NCBI GenBank assembly: GCA_947495035.1
Contig: CANLXI010000042.1
Span: forward strand, 1 to 51,527
Length of the DNA: 51,527 nt
Reading direction: 5' to 3'
Origin: an uncultured Granulosicoccus sp.
GTDB taxonomy: Bacteria > Pseudomonadota > Gammaproteobacteria > Granulosicoccales > Granulosicoccaceae
The translations under genes and the position numbers were made by a program. The notes under the pieces are model-generated. The model saw only the letters and a list, made by a program, of their open reading frames with translations. It was not told where the DNA came from and made no database searches. This document shows positions 43,104-51,450 of the stretch, piece by piece (the stretch's first letter is position 1; every line of letters starts with the position of its first letter).

Positions 43104-44195
43104 ATGCCACTGGTCGCCCATAACGATCTGCCTACCTATGAGCGCTTGCGCGAAGAAGGTTACCGCATACTGTCGCCGGAACGTGCACGGGATCAGGATT
43201 ACCGGGCACTGCATATCGGATTGCTGAACATGATGCCCGATGCGGCGCTGGCAGCAACCGAGCGACAGTTCTTCCGTCTGGTCGGTTCCAGCAATCCGAT
43301 TTCCCAGTTCTGCATCCACCCGTTCACACTCGACGAAATTCCCCGTGGGCCGGCAGCTCGAAGTCATATCGAGCAGCACTACGAGTCGTTTTCGCAGTTG
43401 CAGGAGCTGGGGCTGGATGCACTGATCATCAGCGGTGCCAACGTCACCCAGCCCGATCTGAGCAAGGAGGTGTTCTGGGAGCCGTTGCTGAAGGTCATCG
43501 ACTGGGCCGATGAACATGTCACCTCGACATTGTGTTCCTGTCTGGCCACGCACGCCGTGGTGCTGGCACGGCATGACATTCAACGTCGTGGCTTGCCGAA
43601 GAAATGCTGGGGCGTCTACGAGCACGATGTGGTCAGAAAGGATCATCCGCTGGTGCAGGACATCAACACGCGGCTGTTCGTGCCACATTCTCGCTTCAAC
43701 GAAATCACCGAGAAGCAGTTGCAGGACGCCGGCCTGCATGTACTGATCGCCGGTGAGGAACCGGGAGTGCAGCTGGCGGTCAGCCCGGATGGCTTCAGAA
43801 CCGTGTTCTTCCAGGGGCATCCCGAATACGACAGCATCAGCCTGCTGAAGGAATACAAGCGTGATATCGGCGCGTTCATCAATGGGCAGCTGGCAAGTTA
43901 TCCACCGATACCACAGCATTACTTCGATCGCTACAACAAGGCCTTGTTCGATGAATACAAGGAGCGAGTACATCAGGCGCGTGCCCGGGGGATGGCCGTG
44001 CCGGTGTTTCCGGAGCATCTGGCGGTGGATCGTTTGTCCAACACCTGGCATGACAGTGGTGAGGCACTGGTTGGCAACTGGATCGGTCTGGTGTATCAGG
44101 TCACACACCGACAACGGGAGTTGCCGTTCATGGACGGTGTCGATCCGGACGATCCACTGGGCTGGCTCGCCGGAGATGTGTCCCGGCTCACGTAA
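43104..44195 (+). CDS. metA: Homoserine O-acyltransferase, MetA family
   Basis: A 363-residue enzyme activating homoserine for methionine synthesis. It has the MetA start (HIGLLNMMPDAALAATERQFFRLVG), the nucleophilic cysteine in STLCSCLATHA, and the His/Glu pair in FFQGHPEYDS. It is about 50 residues longer than E. coli MetA at the C-terminus. At the position where Gly marks succinyl and Glu marks acetyl transferases, this protein reads SGANVTQ, so neither residue is present; I leave the acyl donor open. It follows the P-loop gene by three bases. Confidence 0.9.
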   Translation: MPLVAHNDLPTYERLREEGYRILSPERARDQDYRALHIGLLNMMPDAALAATERQFFRLVGSSNPISQFCIHPFTLDEIPRGPAARSHIEQHYESFSQLQELGLDALIISGANVTQPDLSKEVFWEPLLKVIDWADEHVTSTLCSCLATHAVVLARHDIQRRGLPKKCWGVYEHDVVRKDHPLVQDINTRLFVPHSRFNEITEKQLQDAGLHVLIAGEEPGVQLAVSPDGFRTVFFQGHPEYDSISLLKEYKRDIGAFINGQLASYPPIPQHYFDRYNKALFDEYKERVHQARARGMAVPVFPEHLAVDRLSNTWHDSGEALVGNWIGLVYQVTHRQRELPFMDGVDPDDPLGWLAGDVSRLT

Positions 44196-44273
44196 ACGAG
44201 GGTCCGCTACCAACAATTCGCCAGTCCCGCCGACAAGTGACGTTAGAAACTCGAAACAGTCGCTGTAGACATC

Positions 44274-46373
44274 ATGGCTTGTAGAGCAATTGCCTGCTTG
44301 GCAGAACCCGGTGCGGGCCGTATCGCCCGGTTTGCCACGCTGGCACTGATCCTGATGGTGAAGACGGTGTCGGCATCACCGGAGCCGTTCTCCATTGCTG
44401 CCGTGCCCGATTGGGTCAAGCCACTGCCGGCCTTCGATCCTGCCTTGGAGAGAACAGCGGAGCCTTTTCAGGGCTATCGCGCACGGCTCCGGGACTTCCA
44501 GTTCAACGGCTTGCAAGCCGGCCAGAGCCGCTGGTTTACGGCGGTGGAGTATGAGCTGACCAATCGCCATGGGGTCGAGAATCATTCGAATATCGAACTG
44601 TCCTTCGATCCCGGCTACGAAACCCTGCTGCTGCACGAACTGTGGGTTCTGCGCGGTGACACGCTGATCGACAAGCTGCCCACCGCGCGTCTCGATCTGC
44701 TACGCACCGAAAGCGACCGGGATGAACTGATCTACAACGGAACCCGGACGCTGGCAATCGTGCTTGATGATGTGCGTCGTGGCGATCTGATTCGCTATTC
44801 CTATTCGGTCGAGGGGGAGAACCCCATCTTCGATGATCAACGGGAATTCCAGGTGTTCACCGAATTTGCAGTACCGATGGATCGCAATCACGCCCGTATC
44901 CTGACGACCACGGATCGCCCACTGAGTCGGCGGGTGCGCGGTGCCGATGTTGCCGTGCAGGTCAGCGAGGAGAACGGTGTGCAGGAGCTGATCGTGGATC
45001 AGCAGGGAGTCCCTGAATTCGTTCAGGAAGTCGATGTGCCCAGTTGGCATTACGATCGAGGCACGATGGTATTCAGTGACCTGACAGACTGGCGTGCCGT
45101 GGTTGACTGGGCGGAGCCTATGTACCGCCTGTCCGACGTGCACAATGCGGAGATCGCGACCATCGCCAGTGTGATTCGCAGTTCCCGGGACGATCTGCAG
45201 GGACAGATCGGCGCGGCATTGCGTTGGGTGCAGGAAGAGGTTCGCTATTTCGGCGTGGAACTGGGCAAGAACTCGCACTGGCCGTCACGACCGGAAGAGA
45301 CGCTGGCCCGGCGATTCGGTGATTGCAAGGACAAGTCGCTGTTGTTGATGGCCTTGCTGCGTGAACTGGGCGTGGAGTCACAGGCCGCACTGGTGAATAC
45401 CAACCGAGGGCTGGAGTCGGGCAGTTATCCGTATCGACTGCACGCTTTCAATCATGTGGTCGTGCACCTCAGGCTCGGCGATACCGTGCATTATCTGGAT
45501 CCTACCCTGCGCAATCAGGGTGGCGCTCTGGGCCAGTTGCGAGAACCGGATTATGGCCGGGCACTGGTGCTCTCGCCCGAAACGAGCTCCCTGAGTGACA
45601 TGAGCAGTGTTCAGCCGCTCTACCGGATGTCCGTTCACAAATCCCTGACTCCCGGAGTCGAGGAAACGCAACTGACCGTGGTGACCAGCAAGCAGGGAAG
45701 CTGGGCCGAGAATGTCCGTCACGACCTGGAAACCGAAGGCAAGCGTGGGCTGGGGCGGGTCTTTCATTCCTACTATGCCGATTATTTCGATTCCATCGTT
45801 TCCGGCGGAGAGCCTGAGTTTGCCGATGGTCCTGGTGACAGCGTTCTGGTCACCGAACACTACCGCATACCGCAGCTGTGGCAGTCGGATGAGAATGTGA
45901 GTCGCTATCGCTGGATATACGCCGATGAGATCATTGCCTATCTGGACATGCCGGAAACCACGACCGGCAGACGACAGCCGTACGAGCTGATTCACCCGAT
46001 CAGCATCGATGAGCGCTGGGATGTGTCTCTGACCATGCCACTGCGTCTGGACGATCTGGATGCCATTGTCGAGAATGACTGGTTCCGCTTCAGCAAGCAG
46101 TCGGAACTGGATGACGATGGTCAGTTGTTGAGCGTGACCTTCCGCTACCGTACGCTGGCCAATGAGGTGGCCGCCGCGAGTCTGGACGAGTACTCGGCGG
46201 CAGTGGCCGAGGTCTACGACCTGGCCTCATTCTACATCGAGGAAAAACCATCTCTGGGAGCTGCCGTGAAGGAAGCCACCAGCGAGCTTGCCCAGGCTGG
46301 CAGCCTGCATCCACTGCTGGTGCTGCTGATCATGCTGACAGGGCTTTTGCGACCTCTCATCCTGCGCTCATGA
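44274..46373 (+). CDS. DUF3857 and transglutaminase-like domain protein, membrane anchored
   Basis: A 699-residue exported protein. A signal or anchor helix lies at residues about 15-35. A beta-rich DUF3857 domain (about 65-230) precedes a papain-like transglutaminase domain with an intact triad: Cys in RRFGDCKDKSLL, His in HAFNHVVVHL and Asp in HYLDPTL. A C-terminal helix (LHPLLVLLIMLTGLLRPLIL) anchors it. Its role is unknown; such proteins act on peptides or cell-surface material in the periplasm. It overlaps the acyltransferase gene by ATGA and heads a four-gene operon otherwise devoted to phospholipid synthesis. Confidence 0.88.
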   Translation: MACRAIACLAEPGAGRIARFATLALILMVKTVSASPEPFSIAAVPDWVKPLPAFDPALERTAEPFQGYRARLRDFQFNGLQAGQSRWFTAVEYELTNRHGVENHSNIELSFDPGYETLLLHELWVLRGDTLIDKLPTARLDLLRTESDRDELIYNGTRTLAIVLDDVRRGDLIRYSYSVEGENPIFDDQREFQVFTEFAVPMDRNHARILTTTDRPLSRRVRGADVAVQVSEENGVQELIVDQQGVPEFVQEVDVPSWHYDRGTMVFSDLTDWRAVVDWAEPMYRLSDVHNAEIATIASVIRSSRDDLQGQIGAALRWVQEEVRYFGVELGKNSHWPSRPEETLARRFGDCKDKSLLLMALLRELGVESQAALVNTNRGLESGSYPYRLHAFNHVVVHLRLGDTVHYLDPTLRNQGGALGQLREPDYGRALVLSPETSSLSDMSSVQPLYRMSVHKSLTPGVEETQLTVVTSKQGSWAENVRHDLETEGKRGLGRVFHSYYADYFDSIVSGGEPEFADGPGDSVLVTEHYRIPQLWQSDENVSRYRWIYADEIIAYLDMPETTTGRRQPYELIHPISIDERWDVSLTMPLRLDDLDAIVENDWFRFSKQSELDDDGQLLSVTFRYRTLANEVAAASLDEYSAAVAEVYDLASFYIEEKPSLGAAVKEATSELAQAGSLHPLLVLLIMLTGLLRPLILRS

Positions 46374-47026
46374 GGCCGGTTCTGGCCTGGCTGAGCGCCA
46401 GTGCGATTGTGGTTTTCGCCCGGCTGATCACGGCGGTCCATGCACGCTGGCAGGGCTGTGAACCTCGGGCCAGGCAACGCATCTATTACGCCAATCACTG
46501 CAGTCATGGCGATTTCGTGCTGTTGTGGACCGTGTTGCCGGCATCGCTCCGCCAGCTCACACGCCCTGTTGCCGGTGCCGACTACTGGTCCGGATCGGCG
46601 CTGAAGCGATTCATCGGTCGTGATGTTTTCCGATCGGTACTCATCGAGCGCAATCCGGCTCACAGAGAGCAGGATCCTGTTACGCAGATGACGCAGGCGC
46701 TGGATGCCGGTGACTCACTGATCCTGTTCCCGGAGGGGACGCGCAATACCGGTAATACACGCCTGTTACCCTTCAGGAGTGGACTGTATCATCTGTCCGA
46801 GTCTCGGCCGGAAGTCGAGCTGGTACCGGTGTGGATCAGCAACCTGAACCGCGTTCTGCCCAAGGGAGAAGTCATTCCCGTGCCCTTGATCTGCAGCGTC
46901 ACCTTCGGGGTGCCTCTGGCACGCATACCCGAGGAAGGCAAGGCCGCCTTTCTGGCGCGTGCCGAACAGTCCCTGCTGGCACTGGCCATGATGGAGGCCG
47001 GTATCGACAACGAGAACCAATCATGA
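46370..47026 (+). CDS. Lysophospholipid acyltransferase family protein
   Basis: A 218-residue acyltransferase of the PlsC type. An N-terminal helix is followed by the catalytic HX4D in YANHCSHGDFV (about residue 43) and the phosphate-binding FPEGTRNTGNTRLLPFRSGLYHLS. It is shorter than, and distinct from, the PlsC of the glyQ operon, and belongs to a second lipid operon. ATGA overlaps couple it to both neighbours. It probably makes the phosphatidate used by the next gene product. Confidence 0.9.
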   Translation: MRPVLAWLSASAIVVFARLITAVHARWQGCEPRARQRIYYANHCSHGDFVLLWTVLPASLRQLTRPVAGADYWSGSALKRFIGRDVFRSVLIERNPAHREQDPVTQMTQALDAGDSLILFPEGTRNTGNTRLLPFRSGLYHLSESRPEVELVPVWISNLNRVLPKGEVIPVPLICSVTFGVPLARIPEEGKAAFLARAEQSLLALAMMEAGIDNENQS

Positions 47027-47988
47027 ACGAATCGCGCTCCGACCTGCTGTTGCTGCTGGCAGGCGTGGGAGGGGTCCTGATCATTGCCACGATCATTGGC
47101 CAGTGGCTGGCCATGCGGCAAAGAGCCAGTAGCACGGACGATCAGACGCAGGTATCGGTCATCGACAATCTCAATGCCAGGATCAATGCCTGGTGGGCCA
47201 TGGTCATTCTGATCGGACTGGCTTTCATGGGAGGCAAGGCCGGGGTCATCATCCTGTTTGGTTTCTGTTCCTTTGCGGCCTTGCGCGAGTTCGTCACGCT
47301 GACGCAGACCCGGCGTGATGATCACTGGGCGTTGGCAGCAGCGTTTTTCATCGTGTTGCCCGTGCAGTACGCTCTCGTCTGGTACGAGTGGTACGGTCTG
47401 TACTCGATATTCATACCGGTGTATGCCTTTCTGCTGTTGCCGATGCTGGCGGCCGTGCGTGGCAGTACGGAACATTATCTGGTGAGGGTGGCGGAAACCC
47501 AGTGGGCGCTGATGATCTGTGTGTTCTGCGCCTCTCATGTGCCGGCGCTGCTGACCTTGCAGATTCCCGGCTATGAAGGGCGTCAGGTGCTGCTCATCGC
47601 CTATCTGGTGGTGGTCGTGCAGATCAGTGATGTGTTGCAGTATGTCTGGGGCAAGCTGATGGGTAAACGGCGTATCGCCCCGGCACTGTCTCCGTCCAAG
47701 ACTGTGGAGGGTGCTGTCGGTGGCATCCTCAGTGCAACCCTGATCGGTGCTTTGCTGTGGTGGATCACGCCGTTCACACCATTTCAGTCTGCACTCATGG
47801 CACTGGCCTGTACGCTGATGGGATTCATGGGAGGGCTGGTGCTCTCGGCCATCAAGCGTGACCGCGGCGTCAAGGATTGGGGACACCTGATTGCCGGACA
47901 TGGTGGCTTCATCGACCGCATGGATTCGGTACTGTTTTCCGCGCCGGTGTTCTTTCACCTGGTGCGTTACGGCTGGGACGTATCATGA
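47023..47988 (+). CDS. cdsA: Phosphatidate cytidylyltransferase
   Basis: A 321-residue polytopic membrane enzyme that makes CDP-diacylglycerol. The CDP-DAG synthase signature is complete in SAIKRDRGVKDWGHLIAG followed by HGGFIDRMDS, and the upstream ALSPSKTVEGAVGG is also conserved. I begin at ATG 47023 (MNESRSDLL), which overlaps the previous stop as ATGA. The next gene also overlaps as ATGA. It is probably a second CdsA dedicated to this operon; the housekeeping copy usually lies near dxr and uppS. Confidence 0.92.
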   Translation: MNESRSDLLLLLAGVGGVLIIATIIGQWLAMRQRASSTDDQTQVSVIDNLNARINAWWAMVILIGLAFMGGKAGVIILFGFCSFAALREFVTLTQTRRDDHWALAAAFFIVLPVQYALVWYEWYGLYSIFIPVYAFLLLPMLAAVRGSTEHYLVRVAETQWALMICVFCASHVPALLTLQIPGYEGRQVLLIAYLVVVVQISDVLQYVWGKLMGKRRIAPALSPSKTVEGAVGGILSATLIGALLWWITPFTPFQSALMALACTLMGFMGGLVLSAIKRDRGVKDWGHLIAGHGGFIDRMDSVLFSAPVFFHLVRYGWDVS

Positions 47989-48839
47989 GCGGTCAGGGAA
48001 AGCAGCCGGACCTGATGCCTGGAGACAATACAGGAGACAAGGCGCCTGGGAAACCGGTGAGAGAGCCACAGGGGATACAAGGACCCGCTGGAGAGAGAGA
48101 GACGTCGCCGGATAGAGCGCAGGAGCAACGGGAGCAACGGGAGCAACGGGAGCAACGGGAGCAACGGGAGCAGCGGGAAATGCAGGTGCGGATAGCCATA
48201 CCTGCGGACAGGCGTCCACTGGCCAGTCGCTCCACACGGTGGGCCGTGAGTCTGTCGCGCCGTCTGGCCGCCACGACGATCACACCCAACCAGATTTCGT
48301 TTGGCAGTATCCTGGCCGCCTCCCTGGGGCTGTTGCTACTGTTGACAACGAACCATCTGGAGTCGGCTGGCTGGATCTGCCTGTGCCTGCTGCTGGCAGC
48401 TGTGACCTGTCAGCTACGGCTATTGTGCAATCTGATGGATGGCATGGTGGCCATCGAGGCTGGCAAGCAGACTCCTGATGGTGCGGTGTGGAACGAACTG
48501 CCGGACCGAATCGCCGACGTGCTGTTGCTGGTGGGTGCCGGCGCTGCTGCGGGGGTAATCTCGCTGGGGTGGGGCGCTGCCACATTGGCGGTATCTACAG
48601 CCTATGTACGTGAGCTGGGCAAGGGCATCGACGGGGTGGTCGACTTTGCCGGGCCCATGGCCAAACCTCATCGCATGGCACTGCTGACAGTGGCGTTGTT
48701 GCTGTCCGCCGCCGCCAGTATCCTGGTGGACTCAGGAATCCATCAGCAGATTCTGGAGTGGGCCTTGTGGTTACTGTGTGGCGGCTGCCTGCTGACCCTC
48801 TACCGACGAGTCAGTGTCTTGCTGCATCGCTTGCAATAG
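47985..48839 (+). CDS. CDP-alcohol phosphatidyltransferase family protein, atypical motif
   Basis: A 284-residue membrane enzyme. Residues 1-65 are a soluble, low-complexity tail with six EQR repeats. The rest has about six helices. The CDP-alcohol signature DGxxAR-x8-G-x3-D-x3-D is present as DGMVAI, then G, N and D: the arginine is isoleucine and the first of the last two aspartates is asparagine (VWNELPD). This variant recurs, as far as I recall, in a subgroup beside acyltransferase and cdsA genes, so it may be active on a different alcohol. It ends the operon; a cap phosphatidyl alcohol product is unknown. Confidence 0.85.
   Translation: MSGQGKQPDLMPGDNTGDKAPGKPVREPQGIQGPAGERETSPDRAQEQREQREQREQREQREQREMQVRIAIPADRRPLASRSTRWAVSLSRRLAATTITPNQISFGSILAASLGLLLLLTTNHLESAGWICLCLLLAAVTCQLRLLCNLMDGMVAIEAGKQTPDGAVWNELPDRIADVLLLVGAGAAAGVISLGWGAATLAVSTAYVRELGKGIDGVVDFAGPMAKPHRMALLTVALLLSAAASILVDSGIHQQILEWALWLLCGGCLLTLYRRVSVLLHRLQ
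48123..48176 (+). repeat. In-frame 9-bp tandem repeat, six units
   Basis: GAGCAACGG is repeated five times exactly and once as GAGCAGCGG. It encodes (Glu-Gln-Arg)6 in the cytoplasmic tail of the CDP-alcohol phosphatidyltransferase. Because the unit is nine bases, changes in copy number keep the reading frame and would only lengthen or shorten a charged helix. Confidence 0.92.
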
Positions 48840-49010
48840 ATGCCTGAAACAGACATTTGACCAGCTGAACTTGCGGCTCTGGCCTCATCATCGATCACGG
48901 CCATCGACAACAGCGGGGTTCGCCCGGAAACGATGCCGGGCGTCCCTTTCCGGCATCATCAGGGCAGAGGGGCAATCATCGTGTCGCCCATGCAACACTT
49001 ACCCTGCCGA

Positions 49011-49073
49011 CAATCAGAGCTCAATCAGAGCTCAATCAGAGCTCAATCAGAGCTCAATCAGAGCTCAATCAGA
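49011..49073. repeat. 11-bp tandem repeat, five units plus a partial
   Basis: CAATCAGAGCT is repeated exactly from 49011 to 49065, followed by CAATCAGA. The TGA stop of the minus-strand gene (49069-49071) lies within the final partial unit, so the array starts exactly at the gene's 3' end. The rest of 48840-49010 holds no gene; it is the convergent gap between two operons. Confidence 0.92.
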
Positions 49074-50091
49074 CCGTGGAAGCCGGTTCGTCAGTCTTCG
49101 AATCCAGCTTCTTATCAGCCTTGCTCAGGGCATCACTTGCCGATTCCCTGACATTCTCGGCGGTGTTCTGCAGCTGCTCACGAGCAGCGCTTGCACCTTG
49201 TTTCAGTTTTTCATCGGCCAGCTGTTCCACGTCATCGGTGATGGCGTCGGATTGCTGCCCTGCCAGGCGATCCTCCACGCGGGTTGGCGGCAATAGCGCA
49301 CCGATGAAGGCACCGAGTGCAATGCCGGCTGCGCCGACGACCAGTGGCTGTTCGCGCATGAAGCGTGATGCATCATCGGCTGTAGAGCGCATGGAGCCTC
49401 GGAAGTCCTGCATGTGATCGCCTGCGCGATTGCGCCAGTCCTGAGCGGCATGACGCGCACGCTCGGCTTCTTCCCGATAACGATAGCCGGCTTCGTCTCT
49501 CACATCCGCCAGAGTGTCGAGCGCATCGTTGCCAGCCTCTTTCGCCTTGTCGATCAGTGATTGATCGTCATCCTGTGAGCGCGTCGCGTCCACCGAGGCG
49601 GACTGCATGCCGCTGTCAGTATGGGTTGCCGGGCGGCCAGTAGTATTCTGGCCGGGTCGGTAGCTGTCCGTGTCAGCACCGTAAGGTGTTCCACCTTGCC
49701 GATAGCTGCTGCGACCCTGCAGGTAGCGAGGATCTCTCTGGCGATAATCCGTGTCGGAGTATCGATCGAATTCACTCGCACGATAATCAGGGTAATCATC
49801 ATACCCTCGGTCATGCATCCTCGAGCGCGACGAATTCTGCGACAAGGCCATCCAGGCCAGGCCAACGCCGGTCAGAATCACAGGGACCGGGTTGTCCCGA
49901 ACGGTGCGTCCCAGGTTGTTCGCCATCTCGCCACCGTTGCCTCGGAACATGCCCATTGCCTGATCAATCATCTGGCTGGGTGAGAAGTGATCTTCTATCT
50001 GTGACAGCGTCCGGTTGATTTCGGAGCGCTTCTCATCGGCATGCTGTTCAAGATCGCGGGGATTTTCACTATGTGTATCGGAAATGCTCAT
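49069..50091 (-). CDS. DUF3618 domain-containing membrane protein
   Basis: A 340-residue protein. An N-terminal DUF3618 domain (EINRTLSQIEDHFSPSQMIDQAM to the helix NPVPVILTGVGLAWMALS) is followed by a hydrophilic, Tyr/Arg/Ser/Asp-rich linker (about 95-175), alanine-rich amphipathic helices, and a second hydrophobic segment (LVVGAAGIALGAFIGALLPP). The C-terminal part resembles the ElaB/YqjD type of inner-membrane stress proteins. Its start overlaps the holin-like gene stop as ATGA. Function is unknown; related genes are induced in stationary phase or starvation. Confidence 0.82.
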   Translation of the reverse strand: MSISDTHSENPRDLEQHADEKRSEINRTLSQIEDHFSPSQMIDQAMGMFRGNGGEMANNLGRTVRDNPVPVILTGVGLAWMALSQNSSRSRMHDRGYDDYPDYRASEFDRYSDTDYRQRDPRYLQGRSSYRQGGTPYGADTDSYRPGQNTTGRPATHTDSGMQSASVDATRSQDDDQSLIDKAKEAGNDALDTLADVRDEAGYRYREEAERARHAAQDWRNRAGDHMQDFRGSMRSTADDASRFMREQPLVVGAAGIALGAFIGALLPPTRVEDRLAGQQSDAITDDVEQLADEKLKQGASAAREQLQNTAENVRESASDALSKADKKLDSKTDEPASTV

Positions 50092-50528
50092 GACAATTTG
50101 TTCTCCACCAGTCGTTTGTCCTTTTGCAAGGCATTCTGAGTTCTCGAGGGTGTCAGGTTCTCTGCAGACAGTTTTTTCTTGCCGGCCTGCAGCATGATCA
50201 CGCCGACGATCGTGACGATCGCGCCGACGATGAGCGTGGCTACCCAGGGCGCCATTTGAGTCAATTGCGCCAAGGCAAGACAGGCCGCTGCCAGCAATAC
50301 CATGACGCCAGCCAACAGTACGACACCCGACATCAGCAGACTGACGGCACCGGTCTTCAGGTCGTCCACCGAGTTACCGATTTCCGCCCTCGCCATGCGC
50401 ATCTCGGTACCAACGAGATCGCTGATGTCGGTGCCAAGTTTGGACAGCAGGCCACCTATCGATTTTTCGTCACTATTCGTGGCGTGACGGGAGTGTGGAT
50501 CCAGAGTTGCGTTTTCATCATGCATCAT
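50088..50528 (-). CDS. Phage holin family / YqjE-like membrane protein
   Basis: A 146-residue protein with an N-terminal amphipathic helix and two adjacent transmembrane helices (about residues 55-80 and 85-110), the layout of the phage holin 3.6 superfamily (DUF1469), to which E. coli YqjE belongs. Despite the family name there is no phage context. AAGGAG lies nine bases before the ATG at 50528; a second ATG follows at once. It is the middle gene of a three-gene operon. Confidence 0.85.
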   Translation of the reverse strand: MMHDENATLDPHSRHATNSDEKSIGGLLSKLGTDISDLVGTEMRMARAEIGNSVDDLKTGAVSLLMSGVVLLAGVMVLLAAACLALAQLTQMAPWVATLIVGAIVTIVGVIMLQAGKKKLSAENLTPSRTQNALQKDKRLVENKLS

Positions 50529-50530
50529 GT

Positions 50531-51256
50531 TCAGGCTCCTTCAGGCTCTTTGACAGGCTTGTTGCCAACACTCTTCTCGGTCGGCGAGACAGGTGTATTG
50601 ACCCGAGGTTTTTCCTCGGTCACACTCGATCCCGCAACCGGGGCTGTAGCGCCCGCACCACTGTCTCGGGTCCGGATCTCTGCCTCTCGATCCTGCTGGC
50701 GGGATGAGGCTGTGTAACGATGCGATCCGGAATGAGGAGGGGTGCTCCTGACGCTGGTACTGCGGCCATAGTCCGGCGCGTACCGCTGACTTTGGTCTGC
50801 ATCACTGCCAGGATAATCGCGCGGGTCGCGATCGGCACTGGCCTTGAAGAAGCGGGATGCAGCGACGCCGATTGCGATACTGCCCAACATGAACAGGCCG
50901 GGATTTTCCCTGGCCAGTCTGCGGGTGTCATTGGCCAGTTCATCCAGCGAACTGTTGCTGATCTTTTCGGACAGACCCGACATCGAGTCGGCGATTTCCC
51001 GGGTGTAGTGCCCCAGTGGATGATCCTGCTCGTTCAGGGTGCTGGCTGCATCGTCCATTGCCGATGATAGGGTGTCCACCTGTGAGGCGATGACATCCTG
51101 ACCTTTTTCGAACTGCTTTTCGGCCTGCTGTCGTGTACTGTCCTTTGCTTCCCTGGCCAACTGGTCCGCCTCTGAACGGATGGTGTCCTTCGCCTTGTCG
51201 GCTTCCTCAGCGATATGAGCCGAGGTATCTTTCGTTGGATTCTTGTCGTTCGTCAT
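50531..51256 (-). CDS. YqjD/LEA-like membrane-anchored protein
   Basis: A 241-residue protein. Residues about 15-110 are alanine-, lysine- and glutamate-rich helix with an irregular 11-residue feel (KAKDTIRSEADQLAREAKDS), as in LEA and DUF883 proteins. One transmembrane helix follows (PGLFMLGSIAIGVAASRFF), then a disordered Ser/Arg/Asp-rich tail to the end. No enzyme motif is present. It is the promoter-proximal gene of the operon with the holin-like and DUF3618 genes; together they resemble the yqjD-yqjE locus, whose products anchor ribosomes or stabilise the membrane in stationary phase. Confidence 0.75.
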   Translation of the reverse strand: MTNDKNPTKDTSAHIAEEADKAKDTIRSEADQLAREAKDSTRQQAEKQFEKGQDVIASQVDTLSSAMDDAASTLNEQDHPLGHYTREIADSMSGLSEKISNSSLDELANDTRRLARENPGLFMLGSIAIGVAASRFFKASADRDPRDYPGSDADQSQRYAPDYGRSTSVRSTPPHSGSHRYTASSRQQDREAEIRTRDSGAGATAPVAGSSVTEEKPRVNTPVSPTEKSVGNKPVKEPEGA

Positions 51257-51450
51257 GACTGTTTCCTCTGCTGAATCAAGTGTTCAACTTCTCAACGGTA
51301 TAGAGAGTCCGGCCATGTCCGGCTCTTCCACAGTCATACTGAAGACCTTTGTGAGCTGTTTCACATGGCTTGCAAATTATTCGCGAGACCGTGTAATAGC
51401 TTCACTTTGATCAGGCAAGCGCCTTGCGAGCCGGTGCAATCACGACTCTT

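Noticed and set aside
42975..44216. A 413-codon minus-strand open frame
   Set aside because: Antisense to metA, which has all expected motifs; the antisense product has histidine- and glutamine-rich noise composition.
46789..47958. A 389-codon minus-strand open frame
   Set aside because: Antisense to cdsA, with its complete signature on the plus strand; the translation is His/Gln/Arg-rich and resembles nothing.
49011..49073. Possible CRISPR array
   Set aside because: Units are 11 bp and contiguous with no spacers; the same holds for the other arrays in the window.
50088..50528. Prophage remnant, suggested by the holin-family protein
   Set aside because: No other phage gene is nearby, and this family has chromosomal members such as YqjE in the same kind of operon.
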